Source: DASVBJ01 sp036375895 (GTDB taxonomy: Bacteria > Actinomycetota > Actinomycetes > JACCUZ01). From it: a stretch of 5,045 nt of DNA. This document shows, piece after piece, positions 1 through 5,045 of the stretch. The position numbers and the translations under genes are program-made. Numbering within the stretch: position 1 is the first letter of the stretch; every line of letters begins with the position of its first letter. The notes under the pieces are model-generated. The model did no database searches, was not told where the DNA came from, and was given only the letters and a program-made list of their open reading frames with translations. Location of the stretch: the NCBI GenBank assembly GCA_036375895.1, contig DASVBJ010000154.1:1-5045 (forward strand), read 5' to 3'.

Positions 1-558
1 CGCGACGACGAGCTCCTCGTCCTCCTCGGTGAACCCGCTGCCGCCCTGCTTCTCGGTGAGGTAGAGGTTGCCGAAGACGTTCTCGCGGGTGCGGATGGGC
101 ACGCCGAGGAAGGTCCCCATCGGCGGGTGGTTGGGCGGGAAGCCGTAGGACCGGGGGTGGTCGCCGATGGAGCTGAGGCGGACCGGCTCCGGCTCGTCGA
201 TGATCAGCCCCAGCAGCCCGTGCCCGCGCGGCAGGTCGCCGATGCGGGCCCGCTGGGCCTCGGTGAGCCCGTGGGTGACGAACTCCCGCAGCCGCCGGTC
301 CGGGCCCGAGCCGAGCACGCCGAGCGCGCCGTAGCGGGCTCCGGAGAGCTGGCAGGCGACCCGCACGATGCGCTGGAGCACGCCGGACAGGGAGAGGTCG
401 GAGGCGATGGCGACGACCGCGTCGAGCAGGCCGCGCAGCCGTTCCTGGCTGTCCACGACGTCCTCGACCCGCTCGAGCAGCTCCTCGAGCAGCTCGTCGA
501 GGCGCGCCCGGGCCAGGGGAGGGAAGCCAGAAGACGGCCCCGCTGACTCGTCCGTCAT
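1..558 (-). CDS. DosS/DosT-like heme GAF sensor histidine kinase, N-terminal part (truncated by window edge)
   Basis: Two-component sensor kinase; only the first 186 residues are present and the frame is open at the window edge, so the second GAF and kinase domains are not seen. Residues about 18-55 form a charged, leucine-rich helix (DELLEELLERVEDVVDSQER). The first GAF domain follows from about 57. It carries the DosS/DosT hallmark GFPPNHPPMGTFLGVPIR (139-156) and FGNLYLTEK (162-170). Aligned from memory to M. tuberculosis DosS, His144 matches the proximal heme ligand His149, Tyr166 matches distal Tyr171, Phe93 matches Phe98, and Gly80 sits where DosS has Glu87 and DosT has Gly. In those kinases the heme senses O2, NO, CO or redox state and the protein phosphorylates DosR. 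The ATG at 558 is the first plausible start; an AGGAGAG lies 12 nt upstream (571-577), rather far. It is divergent from the Acg-like gene, itself a typical DosR target. Family assignment is strong; heme binding is inferred. Confidence 0.93.
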   Translation of the reverse strand, partial: MTDESAGPSSGFPPLARARLDELLEELLERVEDVVDSQERLRGLLDAVVAIASDLSLSGVLQRIVRVACQLSGARYGALGVLGSGPDRRLREFVTHGLTEAQRARIGDLPRGHGLLGLIIDEPEPVRLSSIGDHPRSYGFPPNHPPMGTFLGVPIRTRENVFGNLYLTEKQGGSGFTEEDEELVVA

Positions 559-820
559 GACTGCCTCGATCTCTCCTGCCTCGCCCCGGGCTGCGTCCTC
601 ATCGTAGGCAGGAGACACCCGGTTAGCGATCCGGACGACCGGTTGGCCCCATTCGCCATGGGTCGCCCGGGCCTGCGATCCGGGACTTCGGACCCTGCCG
701 ACCACCGACGGCCTCCGGTTTTCTTGCGGCATGAACTACCAGGGGGTCGAGAGCGCGCGTCCTCGTCGACGGCGGCGCACGCGACCCGGATCTGTCACGC
801 CTCCCGACGGCCGGGTGGCG
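559..820. promoter_or_regulatory. Divergent intergenic/promoter region between sensor kinase and Acg-like gene
   Basis: This stretch separates two divergent genes, so it should hold both promoters. It contains the DosR-box-like palindrome at 682-695 (separate entry). A TACGAT hexamer on the minus strand (601-606) could be a -10 for the kinase, but the hexamer 17 nt upstream (TCGCTA) is a poor -35. A short direct repeat, CCGGTTAGC (619-627) and CCGGTTGGC (639-647), is spaced 20 bp apart. The last 90 bases (731-820) are open in the Acg frame but have clearly more A/T third positions than the rest of that gene, so they are more likely leader than coding. No RNA gene or terminator hairpin was recognised. 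Confidence 0.6.
682..695. promoter_or_regulatory. Candidate DosR (DevR) binding box
   Basis: GGGACTTCGGACCC is an imperfect palindrome. It matches 11 of 14 positions of the mycobacterial DosR core consensus, roughly GGGACTTTAGTCCC: the left half GGGACTT is perfect and the right half ends in ACCC instead of TCCC. It lies 35 bp upstream of the ATG at 731 and 125 bp upstream of the ATG at 821, in the shared upstream region of a DosS/DosT-like kinase and an Acg-like gene. In M. tuberculosis acg (Rv2032) is a DosR target, so the location is apt. Regulation by DosR is inferred; no DosR gene is in the window. Confidence 0.55.
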
Positions 821-1648
821 ATGTACGACGCGCTCGACTACCTGGTCGACCTCGCCGGCCGGGCGCCCTCGCCACTGAACCTGCAGCCCTGGCGGTTCCG
901 GGCGCGGCGCGGCGGGCTGGACCTGCTCGCCGACCCTCGTCGGGTGCCGGTCGCCACCGCCGCAGAGGAGCGCCAGATGGTGGTCGCCTGCGGTGCGGCG
1001 CTCTTCAACCTCCGCCTGGCGCTGGGCCACCTCGGCTTCGAGCCGCGGGTGAGCCTGCTGCCCGCGGGCGGGGAGCCCGACCTGCTCGCCCGGCTGGAGC
1101 CCGGCGCGGAGTTCGTGCCGCCCGAGCTCGACGAGGCGCTGCTGGCCGCCGTCGCCCAGCGCCGCACCGTGCGCGCACCCTTCGCCGACCATCGCCGGCT
1201 GCCCTCGTGGCTGGTCGAGCGACTGATCGAATCGGCCGCGGCGGAGGGCGCCGTGCTGATCGTGCCCGAGGCGGAAAGGCATGACCGGCTGGACTCGATC
1301 CTGGCCCTGGCCGAGCGGCTCCCGGACGCCGCGGACGACGAGGCCGCCGCCCTGGGCCTGCGGGCGTCCTGGTCCGCCGGGCGGCATGGCGGGGTCCTGG
1401 CCGTCCTCTGCACCAAGGGGGACGCGCCGCTCGACTGGCTCGTGGCCGGCATGGCGCTGCAGCGACTTCTCCTCACGGGCACCACCGCGTGGGTCCGCGC
1501 CCGCTTCTTCACCATGGCGCTCGAGCGCACGGACCTGCGGGAGCGGATGCGCCAGGAGGTGTGCGACGGCGACGTCCCGCACGTCGTCCTCGAGCTCGGC
1601 TACGTGGCCACCGAGGTCAGGAGTGACGCTCCCGCGGCACGATCATGA
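821..1648 (+). CDS. Acg-family (Rv2032-like) FMN-binding nitroreductase-fold protein, compact variant
   Basis: Likely Acg-type member of the nitroreductase superfamily; the M. tuberculosis homologues Rv2032, Rv3127 and Rv3131 are DosR-regulated, and their enzymatic role is unclear. Counting from the ATG at 821 (275 aa), residues 14-26 (RAPSPLNLQPWRF) match the Acg N-terminal signature RAPSLHNSQPWRW. Residues 34-65 (LDLLADPRR...CGAALFNLR) and 112-121 (AQRRTVRAPF) match later conserved blocks, and about 208-262 match the C-terminal helix and final strand. It is much shorter than Rv2032 (about 330 aa): the middle segment around 168-190 is about 40 residues short, and the C-terminal PRRP motif is absent. 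No frameshift was found, so this seems a real compact form. The frame extends up to an ATG at 731 (305 aa) and a GTG at 815; none has a good Shine-Dalgarno. I prefer 821 because homology begins there and 731-820 has atypical third positions. The 3' end overlaps the opposing stress-protein gene by 32 bp. Confidence 0.85.
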   Translation: MYDALDYLVDLAGRAPSPLNLQPWRFRARRGGLDLLADPRRVPVATAAEERQMVVACGAALFNLRLALGHLGFEPRVSLLPAGGEPDLLARLEPGAEFVPPELDEALLAAVAQRRTVRAPFADHRRLPSWLVERLIESAAAEGAVLIVPEAERHDRLDSILALAERLPDAADDEAAALGLRASWSAGRHGGVLAVLCTKGDAPLDWLVAGMALQRLLLTGTTAWVRARFFTMALERTDLRERMRQEVCDGDVPHVVLELGYVATEVRSDAPAARS

Positions 1649-2501
1649 CGGGGCAGTGCGCGTGATGGAGCACGGCGTGGCTGACCGACCCGAGCACCAG
1701 CCCGCGCAAGCCCCCGGCGCCGTGCGAGCCGAGGACGACGAGCCGCGCCCCGCGTGACGCGTCGACCAGCGCCGAGGCGGGCGCGCCCTGCACCACGACC
1801 TCCTCGACCTGTACGCCGGGGTGCTTGTCCCGCCACGGCGCAACCGCCTGGGCGAGCGCCATCCGGGCGCGATCCTCGAGGGACCGCTGGTACGTGCCCT
1901 TCGACGGGTCGGGCGCCAGCCCGACCGGGAAGTCCCACGTCGTGAGGGCGACCAGCCGCGCGCCGAGCGCGGCGGAGGTCTCGAAGGCGCGCTCGAGGGC
2001 GGTCACCGAGCCCTCCGAGCCGTCGACGCCCACGATCACAGCGCCGGTCTCCCGTTCTTCGCCGCGGACGACGACCACTGGGCAGTGCGCCCGGCTGGAG
2101 ACGTGCAGGCCCACCGACCCGAGCAGCAGGCCGCTGAAGCCGCCGAGACCCCGCGACCCCACCACGACGATCTCGGCGTCCCGCGACATGTCGACGAGCA
2201 CGACCGCCGGCTCGCCGTACACGAGCACCGTCGTCAGGTCGATGCCGGGCCAGGAACCCTCCACCTCCCGCCGGGCCGTCTGCAGGACGCGCTCGGCCGC
2301 GGCCCGCAGGCCGCTGCTCGGCGCCGCGCCCGGCACCGGCCCCAGCGGGACCCGGAAGGCCGGCCACAGCCAGGTGTGCACGATGTGCAGCGGACGGTTG
2401 GTCTTGATCGCGGTCGCGGCGGCCCAGCGCAGCGCACGCCTGGCCTCCTCCGAGCCGTCGACCCCGACGACGACCGCTGACCGGTCTTCGAAGCCGGACA
2501 T
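1617..2501 (-). CDS. Tandem-domain universal stress protein (UspA family)
   Basis: Cytoplasmic universal stress protein of 294 aa with two Usp domains, about residues 7-146 and 152-290. This is the architecture and size of M. tuberculosis Rv2623 (297 aa) and related DosR-regulon Usp proteins. Each domain has the N-terminal strand motif GVDGS (13-17; 158-162), with Asp15 and Asp160 placed to contact adenine. Each also has an intact ATP-binding motif G-2x-G-9x-G-S: Gly115/Gly118/Gly128-Ser129 in the first, Gly258/Gly261/Gly271-Ser272 in the second. Asp15 and Gly115 match Rv2623 Asp15 and Gly117, known to matter for ATP binding. Both domains end in AHCPV plus a hydrophobic strand, and the duplication is also visible at DNA level (about 1649-1740 against 2079-2165). 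The start at 2501 is fixed by GGAGGAGGG at 2505-2513. The frame stays open far upstream without sensible coding. It diverges from the single-domain Usp gene and converges on the Acg-like gene. Likely stress or hypoxia induced, by analogy only. Confidence 0.95.
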   Translation of the reverse strand: MSGFEDRSAVVVGVDGSEEARRALRWAAATAIKTNRPLHIVHTWLWPAFRVPLGPVPGAAPSSGLRAAAERVLQTARREVEGSWPGIDLTTVLVYGEPAVVLVDMSRDAEIVVVGSRGLGGFSGLLLGSVGLHVSSRAHCPVVVVRGEERETGAVIVGVDGSEGSVTALERAFETSAALGARLVALTTWDFPVGLAPDPSKGTYQRSLEDRARMALAQAVAPWRDKHPGVQVEEVVVQGAPASALVDASRGARLVVLGSHGAGGLRGLVLGSVSHAVLHHAHCPVMIVPRERHS

Positions 2502-2504
2502 GCG

Positions 2505-2513
2505 CCCTCCTCC
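2505..2513 (-). promoter_or_regulatory. Shine-Dalgarno for the tandem Usp gene
   Basis: On the minus strand GGAGGAGGG ends three bases before the ATG at 2501, and its GGAGG core sits 7 nt from that ATG. It is the best ribosome-binding site in the window. It decides for this start over upstream in-frame ATGs that would add MCPMSTPTSAQ-type residues not seen in the Usp family. Confidence 0.85.
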
Positions 2514-2625
2514 GGTCTGGGACGCCTGGGCTGACGTCGGCGTGCTCATTGGGCACATGCTGCCTGCCGAGGACCCGCCGGAGCAGGGCCGTTGTGCCTT
2601 GCGCGAGGGGGCAAACGACGGTGGC

Positions 2626-2642
2626 CCGGGGGTGGACCCCGG
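2626..2642. repeat. Inverted repeat in the leader of the single-domain Usp gene
   Basis: CCGGGG (2626-2631) and CCCCGG (2637-2642) are perfect 6-bp complementary arms around GTGGA. In RNA this would be a strong GC hairpin about 43 nt upstream of the Shine-Dalgarno at 2686. The inner part, GGGGTGGACCCC (2629-2640), is itself a 12-bp palindrome with a 2-bp centre, so an operator is equally possible. There is no following T tract, so it does not look like an intrinsic terminator. In such GC-rich DNA a chance origin cannot be excluded. Confidence 0.45.
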
Positions 2643-2685
2643 CGCCATCGTCGAGGCACCGGCAACGGAATGGTCGTGCCCGCTC

Positions 2686-2691
2686 AGGAGG
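2686..2691 (+). promoter_or_regulatory. Shine-Dalgarno for the single-domain Usp gene
   Basis: A perfect AGGAGG lies 5 nt upstream of the ATG at 2697. It fixes that start against the in-frame ATGs at 2592 and 2670 further upstream, whose extra residues do not match the Usp family. Confidence 0.8.
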
Positions 2692-2696
2692 ACGTC

Positions 2697-3188
2697 ATGG
2701 AGACCAGGGAGATCGTGGTCGGGCTCGAGGGCTCGGAGGCCGCGGCCGCCGCACTGCGCTGGGCGGCCGACGAGGCACACCGACGCGGCGCCTCGCTGCG
2801 GGTCGTGCACTCCTGGCAGCTCCCGTCCGGCGACGAGCTGGCCGCCGGCGCCGCGTTCCGCGAGGTGACAGCGGCCGACGCGCGGGCACGGGCGACCCGC
2901 TGGCTCGCCGAGGCGCTGGGTAGCGCCGGAACCCACGCCGGCTGGGTGCTCGACATCGTCGAGGGACCGCCCGGACCGGTGCTGGTCGAGCGGGCCCGGG
3001 GTGCGGCCCTGCTGGTGGTGGGCACCGGTGAGCACGTGGGCATCCGGCGACTGGTCGAGGGCTCGGTGAGCCATTACTGCCTCTCGCACGCGACCTGCCC
3101 CGTCGTCGCGGTCCCGGCACCGGCCCCCGAGAAGGCAAAGGCGGCGAAACGGCGGGAGGCGGTCGGCTCACCCGGCCCGCTGCTCTGA
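2697..3188 (+). CDS. Single-domain universal stress protein with altered ATP-binding motif
   Basis: Cytoplasmic Usp-family protein of 163 aa, one alpha/beta Rossmann-like domain (about residues 3-130). Family marks are REIVVGLEGSEAAAAALRWA (4-23), LRVVHSW (34-40), the late strand ALLVVGTG (94-101), EGSVSHYCLSHATCPVVAVP (111-130) and a typical overall length. The nucleotide-binding residues depart from consensus. The first-strand Asp is Glu11 (GLEGS instead of GVDGS), and G-2x-G-9x-G-S reads Gly99-T-G-Glu102-9x-Gly112-Ser113, so the second glycine is replaced. ATP binding may therefore be weak or absent. A tail rich in Ala, Lys, Arg and Pro (131-163), including EKAKAAKRRE, follows the fold and looks disordered. 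Phosphoketolase follows on the same strand after 75 bp without an evident terminator, suggesting one transcript. The start is fixed by the AGGAGG at 2686. The family call is firm; the biochemical consequence is inference. Confidence 0.93.
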   Translation: METREIVVGLEGSEAAAAALRWAADEAHRRGASLRVVHSWQLPSGDELAAGAAFREVTAADARARATRWLAEALGSAGTHAGWVLDIVEGPPGPVLVERARGAALLVVGTGEHVGIRRLVEGSVSHYCLSHATCPVVAVPAPAPEKAKAAKRREAVGSPGPLL

Positions 3189-3252
3189 CAACAGGCCCTT
3201 GCGCACCGGGACGTCACCCAGGTAGGCATCGAGCACGTCCACCTGCAGCCCC

Positions 3253-3257
3253 GGAGG
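3253..3257 (+). promoter_or_regulatory. Shine-Dalgarno for the phosphoketolase gene
   Basis: GGAGG lies 6 nt upstream of the ATG at 3264, an ideal spacing. It sits in the 75-bp spacer after the Usp stop codon. That spacer shows no promoter pair and no hairpin-plus-T-tract terminator, which supports co-transcription with the Usp gene. Confidence 0.8.
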
Positions 3258-3263
3258 CAGCGC

Positions 3264-5045
3264 ATGAGCCAGCCCGGAACCGAGCCGTCGCACGCCCCCG
3301 GCCCCGTCCAGGACTCCGAGCTGAGCCTCGTGGACGCCTACTGGCGTGCGGCCAACTACCTGTCGGTCGGGCAGATCTACCTGCTCGACAACCCGCTGCT
3401 CACCGATCCGCTGCGGATCGAGCACATCAAGCCACGGCTGCTCGGGCACTGGGGCACGACACCGGGGCTGAACTTCGTCTACGCCCATCTCAACCGGGTG
3501 ATCCGCCGCGACGACCTCGACGTCGTCTACGTCGCCGGCCCGGGCCACGGCGGCCCGGCGATGGTGGCCAACGCCTGGCTCGAGGGCACGTACGGCGAGG
3601 TCTACCCCGACGCCGGGCAGGACCTGGCCGGGCTGAAGCACCTGTTCCGGCAGTTCTCGTTCCCCGGTGGCGTGCCGAGCCACGTGGCCCCGGAGACCCC
3701 CGGCTCCATCCACGAGGGCGGCGAGCTCGGCTACGCCCTCGTCCACGCCTACGGCGCCGCCTTCGACAACCCGGACCTGCTGGTCGCCTGCGTCGTCGGT
3801 GACGGCGAGGCCGAGACGGGGCCGCTCGCCGCGAGCTGGCACTCCACGAAGTTCGTCGACCCCGCCCGCGACGGGGCCGTCCTGCCGATCCTGCACCTCA
3901 ACGGCTACAAGATCGCCAACCCCACCGTGCTCGCGCGCATCCCCGAGGAGGAGCTGACCAGCCTGCTCGAGGGCTACGGCCACCGACCGTACTTCGTCTC
4001 GGGCGACGACCCCGCCGTCATGCACCGGCGGATGGCGGACGTGCTCGACGAGGTCGTCGCCGAGATAAGGGCGATCCAGAGCACGGCGCGCGCGGGCGGG
4101 TCGCCGGTCGAGCGGCCCCGCTGGCCGATGATCGTGCTCCGCACTCCCAAGGGCTGGACCGGCCCCCGCGAGGTCGACGGGGTGCCGGTCGAGGGCACCT
4201 GGCGCTCGCACCAGGTGCCGCTCTCCGGGCTCGCCGACGAGCCGGCGCACCTCGCCGCGCTCGAGGCGTGGATGCGCAGCTACCGTCCCCGCGAGCTGTT
4301 CACCCCGGAGGGCGCGCTGCGTCCCGAGCTGGCGGCGCTGGCACCGCGCGGGCCGCGCCGGATCAGCGCCAACCCGCACGCCAACGGCGGTCTGCTGCTG
4401 CACGACCTACGGCTGCCCGACTTCCGGGAGTACGGCGTGAAGGTGACCGAGCCGGCGCGCACCCAGTCGCCGCCCACCACGGCCCTCGGGCAGTGGCTGC
4501 GCGACGTGATCGTGCGCAACCCGGAGAACTTCCGGCTCTTCGGCCCCGACGAGACCGCGTCCAACCGGCTCGGCGCGGTGTTCGAGGTGACCAACCGGAC
4601 CTGGATCGCCGACACGTTGTCGGGCGACGACCACCTGGCGCCGGACGGCCGGGTGATGGAGGTGCTGAGCGAGCACCTCTGCCAGGGCTGGCTCGAGGGC
4701 TACCTGCTCACCGGCCGGCACGGCCTGTTCAACTGCTACGAGGCGTTCATCCACATCGTCGACGCGATGTTCAACCAGCACGCCAAGTGGCTGAAGGTGA
4801 CGCGCCACATCCCGTGGCGGCGGCCGATCCCGTCGCTGAACTATCTGCTCTCCAGTCACGTGTGGCGCCAGGACCACAACGGCTTCTCCCATCAGGACCC
4901 CGGTTTCATCGACCACGTGGTGAACAAGTCGGCCGACATCATCCGGGTGTACCTGCCGCCGGACGCCAACTGCCTGCTGTCGGTGGCCGACCACTGCCTG
5001 CGCAGCCGCCACTACGTCAACGTGATCGTGGCCGGCAAGCAGCCC
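3264..5045 (+). CDS. xfp: Xylulose-5-phosphate/fructose-6-phosphate phosphoketolase, N-terminal three quarters (truncated by window edge)
   Basis: Thiamine-diphosphate enzyme that cleaves xylulose 5-phosphate (and often fructose 6-phosphate) with phosphate, giving acetyl phosphate plus glyceraldehyde 3-phosphate (or erythrose 4-phosphate). The first 594 residues of a family usually near 800 are present; the frame is open at the edge. Both family signatures are visible: EGGELGY (151-157) and GAAFDNPDLLVACVVGDGE (164-182). The latter begins the ThDP/metal motif that continues to LHLNGYKIANP (210-220). Active-site histidines known from Bifidobacterium phosphoketolase have counterparts in GHWGTTPG (His62), GPGHGGP (His95), PSH (His140), SHQVPL (His316) and SHQDPG (His543), with Glu478 in EGYLLTGRHG. 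The N-terminal ThDP domain and much of the second (Pyr-type) domain are covered; the C-terminal domain is missing. GGAGG at 3253 fixes the start. It follows the Usp gene closely; an acetate kinase downstream is a common partner but lies outside view. Substrate preference cannot be told. Confidence 0.97.
   Translation, partial: MSQPGTEPSHAPGPVQDSELSLVDAYWRAANYLSVGQIYLLDNPLLTDPLRIEHIKPRLLGHWGTTPGLNFVYAHLNRVIRRDDLDVVYVAGPGHGGPAMVANAWLEGTYGEVYPDAGQDLAGLKHLFRQFSFPGGVPSHVAPETPGSIHEGGELGYALVHAYGAAFDNPDLLVACVVGDGEAETGPLAASWHSTKFVDPARDGAVLPILHLNGYKIANPTVLARIPEEELTSLLEGYGHRPYFVSGDDPAVMHRRMADVLDEVVAEIRAIQSTARAGGSPVERPRWPMIVLRTPKGWTGPREVDGVPVEGTWRSHQVPLSGLADEPAHLAALEAWMRSYRPRELFTPEGALRPELAALAPRGPRRISANPHANGGLLLHDLRLPDFREYGVKVTEPARTQSPPTTALGQWLRDVIVRNPENFRLFGPDETASNRLGAVFEVTNRTWIADTLSGDDHLAPDGRVMEVLSEHLCQGWLEGYLLTGRHGLFNCYEAFIHIVDAMFNQHAKWLKVTRHIPWRRPIPSLNYLLSSHVWRQDHNGFSHQDPGFIDHVVNKSADIIRVYLPPDANCLLSVADHCLRSRHYVNVIVAGKQP

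Larger units (their letters stand above)
2502..2696. promoter_or_regulatory. Divergent promoter region between the two Usp genes
   Basis: These 195 bp separate two head-to-head universal stress protein genes and must carry both promoters and both leaders. I see no convincing -10/-35 pair. The best DosR-like candidate, GGGACGCCTGGGCT at 2519-2532, keeps only the left half and is not accepted. An inverted repeat CCGGGG...CCCCGG lies at 2626-2642 (separate entry). A weak 4-bp inverted repeat GTGC-N7-GCAC lies at 2542-2556. Confidence 0.55.

Noticed and set aside
127..546. Plus-strand open frame of 139 codons opposite the sensor kinase
   Set aside because: The minus strand encodes a DosS/DosT GAF domain with hallmark motifs, so the plus-strand frame is its shadow.
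623..1582. Minus-strand open frames (319 and 230 codons) opposite the Acg-like gene
   Set aside because: Compositionally biased shadow frames; the plus strand carries the clear Acg-family motifs.
1649..2165. Similar DNA segments (about 1649-1740 and 2079-2165) as a mobile or tandem repeat
   Set aside because: They encode the equivalent C-terminal parts of the two Usp domains of one protein, so they reflect ancient domain duplication rather than a DNA repeat element.
2519..2532. Second DosR box GGGACGCCTGGGCT
   Set aside because: Only the left half GGGAC fits; the right half lacks the TCCC/CCC end. About 8 of 14 matches is expected by chance in this base composition.
2502..3089. Upstream extension of the tandem Usp frame to a 490-residue protein
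   Set aside because: The extension runs antisense through the other Usp gene and adds no recognisable domain. A strong Shine-Dalgarno at 2505-2513 and the Usp family N-terminus place the start at 2501.
3189..3263. Usp-phosphoketolase spacer as a remnant coding segment or DosR site
   Set aside because: Its reverse strand reads as a plausible-looking peptide (LQVDVLDAYLGDVPVRK), but it only continues the antisense shadow frame. GGGACGTCACCC there matches the DosR core at about 8 of 14 positions, too weak to call.
3168..4403. Long minus-strand open frame (411 codons) opposite the phosphoketolase gene
   Set aside because: It is antisense to an unmistakable phosphoketolase with both signatures. 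Such mirror frames are common in GC-rich actinomycete genes, and the translated sequence resembles no family I know.

Overview
The window is very GC-rich, with codon third positions almost all G or C and short spacers. It looks like a high-GC actinomycete (Actinomycetota). The set of genes resembles the dormancy (DosR/DevR) regulon of Mycobacterium tuberculosis, but the layout is not that of Mycobacterium. A soil or stone-dwelling actinomycete such as a Geodermatophilaceae-like organism is a guess from context, not a demonstrated assignment.

Layout. (1) Positions 1-558, minus strand: the N-terminal 186 residues of a DosS/DosT-type sensor histidine kinase. Its first GAF domain keeps the proximal heme histidine and distal tyrosine; the rest lies beyond the left edge. 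(2) About 559-820: a divergent intergenic region with a good DosR-box-like palindrome at 682-695. (3) 821-1648, plus strand (alternative start 731): a shortened Acg/Rv2032-type nitroreductase-fold protein. (4) 1617-2501, minus strand: a tandem two-domain universal stress protein (UspA), tail-to-tail with the previous gene and overlapping it by 32 bp. (5) 2502-2696: a second divergent promoter region. (6) 2697-3188, plus strand: a single-domain universal stress protein with an altered nucleotide-binding motif. (7) 3264-5045, plus strand: the first 594 residues of a xylulose-5-phosphate/fructose-6-phosphate phosphoketolase, running off the right edge.

How the genes may work together (inference). 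A heme-based oxygen/redox sensor kinase would signal to a DosR-like regulator, which is not in the window. That regulator would act through boxes like the one at 682-695 on the Acg-like gene and perhaps the stress proteins. Phosphoketolase, probably co-transcribed with the single-domain stress protein, would supply acetyl phosphate and so ATP by substrate-level phosphorylation when respiration is limited. The cluster reads as a hypoxia/dormancy island with a fermentative carbon branch attached. No RNA gene, CRISPR array, insertion sequence or clear intrinsic terminator was seen.
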